Of a stretch of DNA of 41,919 nt, positions 20,266 through 28,519 are shown one piece after another. The position numbers and the translations under genes are program-made. Position 1 is the stretch's first letter. Each line of letters begins with the position of its first letter. The stretch covers positions 1-41,919 of the IMG/VR virus record IMGVR_UViG_3300042691_046815. One strand, written 5' to 3'. The DNA comes from a virus. Below the pieces are notes generated by a model, which had not been told where the DNA came from, searched no databases, and was given only the letters and a program-made list of their open reading frames with translations.

Positions 20266-21924
20266 TTAAGCGACAAAAACAGTACCTTTAAAGCTTCCAG
20301 GAGTTACGCAAATTTCTATAGTACTACTTGTAACAGTAGCATTATAAACTTTTGCATATCCTAATACAACAGAAGCGGCTTCTTCTCCAGAAGTTCCAGA
20401 AGCTTCTGGAAGAGCTGGTCCAATAAGTCCAGATTCTTGTAAGAAAATCTCTTTTCCTTGATCGGCAGCGGCAAAGTTTGTGTCATTTGCTTTTAAACTA
20501 AGAGTAGCTGTTTGGTAAAGAGTAATAGATGCTCCAGCGGTTTCTGGAGAAGTGGCAGCTTGAACAACTCCGCAAGCGCGATATTTTGTTGGAGCTCCAG
20601 TAAAATCTTTATCTGCAAGATATAATCTACCAGCAGTTTCTCCATTTACGGCCCAACGAACTGCGTATGTTTTGTCACCTGTAGGAAGATTTTCGCCCAT
20701 TACAGCAGATTTTGAAACAATAGCAGCAGAACTAGAAGCTATTGCGTCAGTATTTGCTTTTACTTGAGTATCCAAATCACCTAAAGCTTGTCTAATAGTT
20801 CTATTATTTTGGATAATTTGAAAACCAGTACCAAGATCAACAGCGCCTTGAGCTGATCCAGACAAAGTTGTTAAATCTACAGTATTTGCGGCCAATTTAC
20901 CAATAGCGGCCAATATAGAATCTGTAGCGGCTACTGTTCCGTTAGTTGAAACATCAATAGCTGTTAATACTTTTCCGATAACTGCTGAATTTGAAAGAGT
21001 TATTGCTCCAGAAGCGACAATCGAAGCTTCACCAGACATTGCAACGTCTGTAGCGATTCCACTTGCGTTACCTACGAAAATATGGTCTTGAGCAAGAGCA
21101 GAAGAAAGAACGGAACGAATTTCCCATGCTGGAGAACCATCATCGACAAATAATGCATCGACGTTTACGTTGTCAACGTATACAAGAGTACCTTCAATAG
21201 GACTGTAAGATACGATCCATTTTGTTCCATTATATTCGATAATATCGTTTGCAGCAAAAGCGTCGTTATTTCCGCCCCAATTAGCATCATTTGCGCTAAC
21301 AGCGGCTTGTACAATATATCTTTGTCCAGTAGAAGCGGCAGGAAGACCTGTTCCTGGATAAGTAGTTGCAGGATTAGCTACAATAGAATCTACTTTCTTA
21401 CGTCTTTGATATCCAGAAGCAACTGCTGCAATAGATGCAGTGTTAGCGGCTACTTGAACGTCCAAGGCACTTGCGGCAGCAACTAAAGAGGTTCCGTCTG
21501 TAATATAGTTATTGCTAGTGTAGTTTACAGCAGCAAGACTTGCAGATCCTATAGCAGCGACTGCATCACTAATAGCACCAGCACTAGTAAAAACTTGTGC
21601 ATCTAATGCACTAATTGCGGCTAATAAGCTCGTTCCATCGGTTACATAATGATTTGTGGTATAATCAATAGAAGCTAGAGCAGAAACTCCAGTAGCTCCT
21701 TGAAGGTTTGAGATTGCTGTTGCGTTTGTTGCAATAGCTCCCAAATCAACGTTAGCATCTGGCATAGTAATAGTTTTATTACCTGTGATTGTACCAGCAA
21801 ATGTAAAAGTAAAAGCTGTTCCTAAATTTACTTTTAAATTTGAAACAACCAATGTGTTACTGCTTAATTGTACGTTTTTAGTGGCCGCGCCGACTAAATA
21901 ACCTAATACTGAAATGTCTGCCAT
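20266..21924 (-). CDS. Repetitive tail fibre protein
   Basis: 552 residues, rich in A, S, T and N. The N-terminal third contains repeated units of the form Y-T-S-N-N-Y-I-T-D-G-T-S-L-V-A-A-x-S-A-L-D-x-Q-V in pieces, typical of a shaft of stacked beta/coiled-coil turns. The C-terminal 150 residues form a distinct domain (K-T-Y-A-V-R-W-A-V-N-G-E-T-A-G-R) that may be a trimer cap. The GGGAG ribosome site is good. It ends just before the promoter/terminator pair at 20226-20259. Confidence 0.7.
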   Translation of the reverse strand: MADISVLGYLVGAATKNVQLSSNTLVVSNLKVNLGTAFTFTFAGTITGNKTITMPDANVDLGAIATNATAISNLQGATGVSALASIDYTTNHYVTDGTSLLAAISALDAQVFTSAGAISDAVAAIGSASLAAVNYTSNNYITDGTSLVAAASALDVQVAANTASIAAVASGYQRRKKVDSIVANPATTYPGTGLPAASTGQRYIVQAAVSANDANWGGNNDAFAANDIIEYNGTKWIVSYSPIEGTLVYVDNVNVDALFVDDGSPAWEIRSVLSSALAQDHIFVGNASGIATDVAMSGEASIVASGAITLSNSAVIGKVLTAIDVSTNGTVAATDSILAAIGKLAANTVDLTTLSGSAQGAVDLGTGFQIIQNNRTIRQALGDLDTQVKANTDAIASSSAAIVSKSAVMGENLPTGDKTYAVRWAVNGETAGRLYLADKDFTGAPTKYRACGVVQAATSPETAGASITLYQTATLSLKANDTNFAAADQGKEIFLQESGLIGPALPEASGTSGEEAASVVLGYAKVYNATVTSSTIEICVTPGSFKGTVFVA

Positions 21925-21935
21925 GTTAACTCCCT

Positions 21936-22292
21936 TTAGTTATCTGACGTTATAAAATTTATAATAACTGAGACTCCGTATATATTTGCTAGTTCGTTTG
22001 ATCTTAATCTAGCATCGTATTCTAACTCTTCTAACAACTTAATAAAACTACCATATTTTTTATCATCTGTTTGGTGACTTGATCTTTTTACACAATCTTC
22101 GTCAATCCCAACACAAAACTCAAATTCAAATTTTACCTTACTTAACATCTTATTTTCTTGTAATTTTATGTTAAGTTTATTTACATTCTCATCTACTATC
22201 TTTCTTACATTTTCTCCTAAAGTATTACCAATATTCTCTAGGTCTTGTTTGCTAAATTTTGATACATCGAATTTCCTTACTCGATCTTTCAT
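21936..22292 (-). CDS. Hypothetical protein in the fibre block
   Basis: 118 residues, charged and helical at the start (K-F-D-V-S-K-F-S-K-Q-D-L-E-N-I-G-N-T-L), with a more beta-like middle (K-V-K-F-E-F-E-F-C-V-G) and a final V-S-V-I-I-N-F-I-T. It does not look like a fibre; it might be an assembly chaperone. Strong AAGGAG ribosome site. No family is recognised. Confidence 0.6.
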   Translation of the reverse strand: MKDRVRKFDVSKFSKQDLENIGNTLGENVRKIVDENVNKLNIKLQENKMLSKVKFEFEFCVGIDEDCVKRSSHQTDDKKYGSFIKLLEELEYDARLRSNELANIYGVSVIINFITSDN

Positions 22293-22300
22293 AGTTCTCC

Positions 22301-22999
22301 TTATATTTGCCCTATAGTTCTAATTCCTAATATTAAATCTTTTAATGTAGGATTTGATTGGTTTTTTACTAAAACTCCAACCCTGACAGACCACATACCA
22401 GAAGTAAAGGAACCGTTTCCGTCAAAAGGAACAACATTAGTAAGTAATCCACTAGGACTAACGAATAATTCGTCATCAACGTTAAAACTAGTTACAATAT
22501 TTTCTAATCTTCCAGTCAAAGCAACCGATCCAGAAGCAGTATCTAGAATCTGTTGAGTTACTATACCAAAAGCACTTTTTGCTGTTGCTTCCGCATTTAT
22601 ATTAATTGGAGATATTGTTCCACTAGAAGACTGAACAACGGTAAATGAATCAATGGTCGATCCAGTTAAGTTTGTAAATGTATCAGATAAAAGTTTTGAA
22701 GAAGTAGATCCAACTTGAGCTATAATTGCTTGTTTCACTCTAAGAGGAGTCATTCCTTTAGTGTTTTCTACTCCAGCTTCTGCTTCAGCTTGTGAAGCTA
22801 TAATAAATCCACCAACTGGTGTTCCATTATTTGTTAGTTGAGTGTCTTGTCCAAGTGCGTCTCTGTAAAAGGCTTCAATTTGTCCACCACCAACATCTTG
22901 GACAAAATAAGCACCCTTACCAGGACCAGTAGTTGGAACTGGCTGAGCAGAGTCTAGAGGTTTTGATTTTTCATCTATTTGGTTACTATTAATAGCCAT
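22301..22999 (-). CDS. Tail fibre/collar-type protein
   Basis: 232 residues. It contains I-A-S-Q-A-E-A-E-A-G-V-E-N-T-K-G-M-T-P-L-R-V (about residues 66-87), a segment found in many phage tail fibre and collar proteins. The C-terminal half is a beta domain (D-E-L-F-V-S-P-S-G-L-L-T). It starts 12 nt after the 875-residue gene stop in the same leftward unit. Confidence 0.7.
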   Translation of the reverse strand: MAINSNQIDEKSKPLDSAQPVPTTGPGKGAYFVQDVGGGQIEAFYRDALGQDTQLTNNGTPVGGFIIASQAEAEAGVENTKGMTPLRVKQAIIAQVGSTSSKLLSDTFTNLTGSTIDSFTVVQSSSGTISPININAEATAKSAFGIVTQQILDTASGSVALTGRLENIVTSFNVDDELFVSPSGLLTNVVPFDGNGSFTSGMWSVRVGVLVKNQSNPTLKDLILGIRTIGQI

Positions 23000-23011
23000 T
23001 CTAAAACCCTT

Positions 23012-25639
23012 TTATGCCAAATTTATGAAGCAAAAAACATCTGTCAATACAGCAGCTACTTGTAAAGTTACTTGAGAAGGTCCAGTTTCTTGGTATTGCT
23101 GAGCACTTGTTCCCAATACCAAAGAATTTGTCATCAATACTCCATTTTTAAATACCATTAATTTTCCATTACCTACGGTATAAGGAGTTCCTGTATTAAT
23201 TACTGTTCCAGTTACACTAGTTACAAAATTTCTAAAAATTGGAGCACTTCCTAGAAAAGCGATATCGAAAACATCTACAACAGTTGATGCCGAGGCTAAA
23301 TTTATCGTAGAAATACTTGCTTCTGTATATTGATCAGTAGCGCTACCCAATCCCTGATCGTTCATTAATATACCATTTCGATATATTGCGATTCTATCTA
23401 CTCCTTGGATATAGGCTGGTACAGATAAAACGCTGCCAGTAAATGTGCTGATTATAGTTCTCCAGTTTGGTATATCAGAATAATTGATAGATTCGATAAC
23501 GTCTGTAGATACAGCAGATAGTCCTAAAGAAATGGAAGAACTTCCAGCTTCAAGATATCTGTCAACATTGCTTCCAACGCTTCCAGAATTGATTAAGTGA
23601 ACCCCATTTCTCCATACATTTAACTTACCAGAACCTAAATTATAGACATTTGGAAGTAAGCTAACAGCGGTTCCGGTTATACCATCTTGAGCTAGTCTCC
23701 AAAAAGGAGCTGCTGGAATTATAGAAGCAAAAACTTCTGGAACAAACATTCTATAAGTTAAAACATCACCAATTTCCAAATCGATATTTATTGTAATTTG
23801 AGTACTTAAAGTATTTACAATTCCAACTTCAGAATATTCTATTCCGTCGTCTATATTTCTTCCATTCAACAGAACCATCAAGGCTCCATTTCCAACTAAA
23901 TACTGTTTTTGTGTATTTCCGTTCCTACTATCTAAAGGAATTGTAATAGTAGTTCCTGCGTCTATTTCCGCAGTTACTACAAATCTTTCATAGTAAACTT
24001 TTCTAATTCCATCAACTATATCGTTTATGTTTGCTGTATTTGTAGAAATAGCTTTGGCTAATGAATCTGTAGAAGTAAAGCTATTGCTTAGATCTGCTGA
24101 TGGGAAGGCTGTATAATTTACAGAAGTTCCATTTTCTGGATCAAATCCCAAAAATTGCTTTAGTGGTAGTGGGGTTTCATCTGAGATACTTTTGCTTTCG
24201 CCTTGTTCTAACTCAGCTCCCAAGAATCTAACATAAATCCTAGGAATAGAACCAGATCTGTCATCTCTAAAATATAACCAAAAAGTATCTTCATCAAAAG
24301 GAACGTTTTCTCTACTTGCTATCTTAACATGTCTGGTCGTAGATGGAACTGGACTAGTAGAATAAACCCCATACGAATATTGGGCATCTATTCCAGAAGC
24401 TCCAGAAGAGCCGTCTAAATAAACAGAACTTAAAGTTACTTGAGACGAACTATCAATTGTTAAGATTTTATAATATTTAGTAGCATCTAAAGCTGCATTT
24501 TTAATATAATCGCCAGCTACCAAACCAGATGTCCATGGAACGCTTCCTACTGACGTAACTGTAGGGCTTCCGTTAACTACTACTAGTTTTGGCGCTATTG
24601 CTTTATCTCTTTGTAATGTAACGTAAGCTACCTGACCATCGGCTAACAAGATATCTATAGTAGATGGGTTGGCGCTTATTTGATAACTAACTCTACTTGA
24701 TACGAAGTTAATGAAAATATTGTCTGACCAGTTTAAAAGGCCAGGAGTAGCCAAACTGTGAGTTAGAGTTCCTCTACCAGAAAGAACGGTGTTTGCGGTG
24801 TCTTGTTTTAATTTAAATAAAGAACCACCCTTATTTTCGCTGTACCAAAATACGGTACCTTTTATCTCTTTTAAAGACGACATCATCGCATCTATAAGAG
24901 TTTTAAGCGAATTTATCTGCTTATCTCCACCTCTAAATGGAGAAATACTAGAATCGCTAGAATTGTATGGGTTTTCTTGTCTGCCTTCTGACTGCAAACT
25001 CCAATCAAAAGTGTAAGATGGGTTCGGGTCCGAAACTCCAGCAGTCCCAAGCCTATATAACATTGGCCTACTGTCATCGATCTCTACTACATTGTTACTT
25101 GCGTCAGTTTTGATTAGTGCAATCGGGAGGGATACGCCGTCGAAAGGACTTGTAGATACGATTAACTTGTAGCCCAATATTTGAGCCAATGGGACTGTCT
25201 TGGAGGTTTCGTCTTTAGTCGTTTGGTTCCAGATTTGAATTGGACCCAAAGTACTATCGTCTATTTCCCTTAAAAAATCAATACTTAGATAGTTTGTAGT
25301 ATTAGGAGTAAAAGAGCCTATAACTTTTGTATTTGTAGATGAATTTAAATTTTCAGAAGGAGTTCCAGAAGGAATGCTTAAAAAAGTCCCAGAAGTAGTA
25401 GATGTTCCGATTAAACAAGCAGCATTATCTACGATTAATTGTAAACTACTAGCAGATGCGCCAATAGAACCTGGCATACTGATTTCTAGTCCGCGAACAA
25501 CATATGATTCTGGGCCGTTTGTTAAAAACGATTTAACTAACTCATCGAAATCATTGGATACAGCAGATTCAATAGATCGAAGGTGTGGTACGTCCACCCT
25601 TTGTTGTGAGATAAAATTATTTCTTCTTTTGACTGCCAT
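23012..25639 (-). CDS. Large tail fibre/baseplate protein with four C-terminal beta repeats
   Basis: 875 residues. A conserved-looking N-terminus (R-R-N-N-F-I-S-Q-Q-R-V-D-V-P-H-L-R-S-I-E) probably attaches it to the baseplate. The body is mixed beta. From about residue 560 there are four related units of roughly 75 residues around a core x-N-G-x-x-M/L...Y-x-E...V-x-D-V. They are strongest in F-K-N-G-V-L-M, Y-R-N-G-I-L-M and W-R-N-G-V-H-L. The upstream sequence has a TATTATAAT-type -10 and a GGAAGGA ribosome site, divergent from the plus-strand cassette. Confidence 0.72.
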   Translation of the reverse strand: MAVKRRNNFISQQRVDVPHLRSIESAVSNDFDELVKSFLTNGPESYVVRGLEISMPGSIGASASSLQLIVDNAACLIGTSTTSGTFLSIPSGTPSENLNSSTNTKVIGSFTPNTTNYLSIDFLREIDDSTLGPIQIWNQTTKDETSKTVPLAQILGYKLIVSTSPFDGVSLPIALIKTDASNNVVEIDDSRPMLYRLGTAGVSDPNPSYTFDWSLQSEGRQENPYNSSDSSISPFRGGDKQINSLKTLIDAMMSSLKEIKGTVFWYSENKGGSLFKLKQDTANTVLSGRGTLTHSLATPGLLNWSDNIFINFVSSRVSYQISANPSTIDILLADGQVAYVTLQRDKAIAPKLVVVNGSPTVTSVGSVPWTSGLVAGDYIKNAALDATKYYKILTIDSSSQVTLSSVYLDGSSGASGIDAQYSYGVYSTSPVPSTTRHVKIASRENVPFDEDTFWLYFRDDRSGSIPRIYVRFLGAELEQGESKSISDETPLPLKQFLGFDPENGTSVNYTAFPSADLSNSFTSTDSLAKAISTNTANINDIVDGIRKVYYERFVVTAEIDAGTTITIPLDSRNGNTQKQYLVGNGALMVLLNGRNIDDGIEYSEVGIVNTLSTQITINIDLEIGDVLTYRMFVPEVFASIIPAAPFWRLAQDGITGTAVSLLPNVYNLGSGKLNVWRNGVHLINSGSVGSNVDRYLEAGSSSISLGLSAVSTDVIESINYSDIPNWRTIISTFTGSVLSVPAYIQGVDRIAIYRNGILMNDQGLGSATDQYTEASISTINLASASTVVDVFDIAFLGSAPIFRNFVTSVTGTVINTGTPYTVGNGKLMVFKNGVLMTNSLVLGTSAQQYQETGPSQVTLQVAAVLTDVFCFINLA

Positions 25640-25711
25640 CAGATCCTTCCAATTAAGGCACCCTTAGGGCTATTATAATAAAAATTTTAGGATATGGAGT
25701 AAAGATTAATA

Positions 25712-25740
25712 TTGATCATTTATTTCCATTGTGATAATAT
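25712..25740 (+). promoter_or_regulatory. Sigma-70-type promoter of the plus-strand cassette
   Basis: TTGATC (25712-25717), 17-nt spacer, TAATAT (25735-25740). It reads into the gene at 25777, which has a strong AAGGAG ribosome site. It lies within the otherwise leftward tail block. Confidence 0.65.
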
Positions 25741-25776
25741 ATCTTTAAGATAATATTATTCTCTTAAGGAGTTTTT

Positions 25777-26205
25777 ATGGGAAGCGATTGTCAAGAATGT
25801 GATGGACATTGCAATTGTAACGATTCTAATCCAGATCCAAATTGGTCAGAAAGCGAACAATTACAAGCATCTACAAACTCACACAAAGAAGAATATCAAC
25901 TCACAGAAGAGGAATATAAGGCATTAGCTGAATTTTATGGGGCTTGTGGGGAAGGTCTTCCAGATACAGAAGTTAGGGATGTAGATGAAGCAGAGCCAAC
26001 TGCTCAAAAAGACGAGAATTCTTACGATTATAAACCAAAAGATAAGCGAGAGATGGATACAGAAACAGAAGGAGAGAAGAGATCTCGCTTAGAAAGAGAG
26101 TCTAAGCAAAAAAGTTGCTGGCATAAAAATAAATATGTCAATAAAGCAAATACTAAGCACTTTTGGGTATGTCCTGATTGTAAAGCAGATTTGGGGGATG
26201 TGTAA
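25777..26205 (+). CDS. Acidic protein with N-terminal Cys cluster and C-terminal portable zinc ribbon
   Basis: 142 residues. The start has a cysteine cluster C-Q-E-C-D-G-H-C-N-C. The middle is acidic and low-complexity (E-E-E-Y, D-V-D-E-A-E-P, K-P-K-D-K-R-E). The last 30 residues, C-W-H-K-N-K-Y-V-N-K-A...F-W-V-C-P-D-C-K-A-D-L-G-D-V, are a diverged copy of the ribbon in the genes at 860 and 3041. As there, the final codons carry GGGGG, the ribosome site of the next gene. Its placement inside the tail operon with its own promoter suggests an inserted moron. Confidence 0.75.
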   Translation: MGSDCQECDGHCNCNDSNPDPNWSESEQLQASTNSHKEEYQLTEEEYKALAEFYGACGEGLPDTEVRDVDEAEPTAQKDENSYDYKPKDKREMDTETEGEKRSRLERESKQKSCWHKNKYVNKANTKHFWVCPDCKADLGDV

Positions 26206-26206
26206 T
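26113..26206 (+). repeat. Zinc-ribbon module, diverged third copy
   Basis: Same length and same stop position as 1184-1277 and 3359-3452. The second half is nearly identical (CTTTTGGGTATGTCCTGA), the first half diverged but the same in coded layout. GGGGG at 26193-26197 lies 9 nt before the ATG at 26207. Confidence 0.9.
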
Positions 26207-26491
26207 ATGAGATTTATTAATAATTACAATGATTTAGAAGAAGGTATGAGAATTTTGGTCCAAGGTTATAAAGATCAAAATTTTACTGGAAATATTTACG
26301 CAGTAAGTCGATATATGGAAAGAAGTTGTAGTGTAAGTATTTACTCAGATGATGGAGATAGGATAGATATCGAATATGATAATCTTTATCCTACAGTACC
26401 AAGTAATGTTAAGATTTTGGTATTAAAAGAAGCTCCACCCAAAGACGTGTCGTTTAATCAACAAGATGACGATTGGGGATTTTCTTGTTAG
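26207..26491 (+). CDS. Hypothetical protein, 94 residues
   Basis: ATG at 26207, using the ribosome site embedded in the ribbon module; an in-frame ATG at 26135 lies deep in the previous gene. Beta-rich (M-R-I-L-V-Q-G-Y, C-S-V-S-I-Y-S-D-D-G-D-R-I-D-I-E-Y) with an acidic aromatic end D-D-D-W-G-F-S-C. The end overlaps the convergent tail gene by 4 nt. No family is recognised. Confidence 0.65.
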   Translation: MRFINNYNDLEEGMRILVQGYKDQNFTGNIYAVSRYMERSCSVSIYSDDGDRIDIEYDNLYPTVPSNVKILVLKEAPPKDVSFNQQDDDWGFSC

Positions 26492-26913
26492 GCTCGATCT
26501 AGTTCACTATAAGGGATAAGTGCTTTAAATTCAAAAGAATACCTTAAAACAGACTTTGCTCCAACCTCAACACTTTCGCTTGATATCTTTGCCCTAGTAA
26601 GTAAAAGTAAGTCATAACCACTATGTCTATCTTGTACGCGAATATCGATATATGGCGAGGCTTGAATATCAGTAATTAAGGAGGCCATATTATTTGCTTG
26701 GATACCCCCACTAGCCTTAACCCTAACTCCGGTAATTTTGCCCTTAATTGAAACTTTGGTCGTATAAATTTCTTGTGGAAAGGGAACATCAATACCGTAA
26801 ATCTCTTGCTCTCCTCGATCAATAACCCAAGACAGTTGCTGAACTGAGTTATAGACTTTTCCATTAATGTATAATTTTATATCTGCGCCATTTATTGCCA
26901 TTCTAGTTGCCAT
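26488..26913 (-). CDS. Tail tube-like or baseplate tube-initiator-like protein
   Basis: 141 residues. The pattern G-A-D-I-K-L-Y-I-N-G-K-V-Y...W-V-I-D-R-G-E-Q-E-I-Y-G-I-D...G-K-I-T-G-V-R-V and a long beta C-terminus is like phage tail-tube-fold proteins. The location at the end of the baseplate pair, after a 533-residue wedge-type protein, would suit a tube or hub-connecting protein. GGGGAG ribosome site. Assignment by style and context only. Confidence 0.5.
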   Translation of the reverse strand: MATRMAINGADIKLYINGKVYNSVQQLSWVIDRGEQEIYGIDVPFPQEIYTTKVSIKGKITGVRVKASGGIQANNMASLITDIQASPYIDIRVQDRHSGYDLLLLTRAKISSESVEVGAKSVLRYSFEFKALIPYSELDRA

Positions 26914-26916
26914 AAA

Positions 26917-28518
26917 CTAAACTCCCCAAATTACTGTTTTTTCATCGCCAACTTGATTCCACCGGCCCAACCCGATCGAATTTGGATATAAAATCGTTAT
27001 TACTATAGAAATTCCAGAAGCAGCTATAGAATTGATCAGTTCTTCAGCATATATTCTTCCACTAACGACGTCCGTTAGATAAAAACCATAATCTGTACCA
27101 TCGACATTGATATCTATTGGACTATTTTGAGAAATTATTGAAACATCAGTACCTATTGGATGTTTTTTAGTAAAAACAAACGATGGATCAAGTAAAAGTG
27201 AATTATTTGACGGTTTGGCAATATATGGAATTGGACCTTCTTCATGAGATGTTCCTAAGCCAAAAACAAGATTTCCTTGCTCGTCTGGAAAGTCACTAGA
27301 ATTAGAAACAAAAACAACATTATCGCTACTAGAATTTTCTATTTCTGTAGTGATTGTAGATATTCCTCCGACCACGTAAGGTTTGGCAGGATCGAAAATA
27401 TATGGCCCAAAATCGCCGCCAGTTGCAGGAGTATCGTCAATATAAATGTGCGCAGATCCGATTCTGTCTCGTCTGACCACTTTAGTTGTAGCTGGCATAA
27501 AAATTTGTAATAAATTTTCACTAGTTTGATATGCTGCCGTAAAAAGAGTTTTAGATAAAAGCGACTCTCTGGTTGGATGGAAAAATAAGATATCAGAAGA
27601 ATTTGTTTGTATTACAGTTTCTGGCATACCGTTATCGTTTTGGAACTCAACATAAGCGTTTCCAACGGTCCCACCTTGACTTTTTAAAATTGTAAAAGTT
27701 CCTCTGTTCGCTAGATCAAAAGGCAATCCATAAATATTTACATAATCTCCAATAGAAACCTTACCAACTACCGGATCTGCTCCACTAGTCCAAGTTGCTC
27801 GGATTACTCCACCAGACTGTTGAGTTAGGGTCCATTGAGTTCCTACGTCTCCAGAAGTATTTACAATTGTTCCAAATTTTAATAAATTATTAGCTCTTCC
27901 ACCTTTTACGGTTACAGAAGACGAAGGTCCTTTAGTTTCGGATATTAATATTACCTTATTGCCAATTCCCTCATCTCTAGCGATCGCTAGACCTTTTTTG
28001 CCTAGCCTTCTTAAATATTTTGTGATTGCGTCTGCGACTTCTTGAGCTTTTGCATTAGTTATATCTACAAATTGAGTAGAACTAAAAACAATTTCTATAT
28101 CTTCTTGATCGTCAAAAGATACAATTAAAGTATCTCCGTCTTTTAAAGCATAGTTTTCAACTAAAGATGAAGAATTTGTTGCTTGAGCAAGATCAAATCC
28201 ATACATAACTGATAAGATTTCGTGAACTAGATCTCTTACTTGTTTTCTATTTGTTACAGCTAAACCAAGTTGTCTAAAAACATCGTCAGATAATCCTACT
28301 TCTGTTGGCCTAGTAAATCCCTTGTCAGCAAAACGCATATCCAGATACCTACCACTAGCAGATAGTATAAAACATTGATCGTTTACGGCTTCTACAGTAT
28401 CAATCAAATGCCCACTGCCTTGAGCTAACGAATAAAGAATAGAATCTACGTTCGCTCCTTTTATAGCTGGATTAAGTAATTTTCTAAGTCTTTCGTATTC
28501 TTTTTGTTGATCAGCCAT
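26917..28518 (-). CDS. Baseplate wedge-type structural protein
   Basis: 533 residues. The N-terminus Y-E-R-L-R-K-L-L-N-P-A-I-K-G...S-I-L-Y-S-L-A is followed by beta modules of the style G-D-T-L-I-V-S-F-D-D-Q...V-A-D-A-I-T-K-Y-L, which also recur in the neighbouring 2413-residue protein (G-D-T-L-I-I-S-V-D-S-T). An R-G-T-F-T-I-L-K-S segment also has counterparts there. The pair probably forms adjacent wedge parts. It begins 2 nt after the giant gene ends. Confidence 0.6.
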   Translation of the reverse strand: MADQQKEYERLRKLLNPAIKGANVDSILYSLAQGSGHLIDTVEAVNDQCFILSASGRYLDMRFADKGFTRPTEVGLSDDVFRQLGLAVTNRKQVRDLVHEILSVMYGFDLAQATNSSSLVENYALKDGDTLIVSFDDQEDIEIVFSSTQFVDITNAKAQEVADAITKYLRRLGKKGLAIARDEGIGNKVILISETKGPSSSVTVKGGRANNLLKFGTIVNTSGDVGTQWTLTQQSGGVIRATWTSGADPVVGKVSIGDYVNIYGLPFDLANRGTFTILKSQGGTVGNAYVEFQNDNGMPETVIQTNSSDILFFHPTRESLLSKTLFTAAYQTSENLLQIFMPATTKVVRRDRIGSAHIYIDDTPATGGDFGPYIFDPAKPYVVGGISTITTEIENSSSDNVVFVSNSSDFPDEQGNLVFGLGTSHEEGPIPYIAKPSNNSLLLDPSFVFTKKHPIGTDVSIISQNSPIDINVDGTDYGFYLTDVVSGRIYAEELINSIAASGISIVITILYPNSIGLGRWNQVGDEKTVIWGV

Positions 28519-28519
28519 C

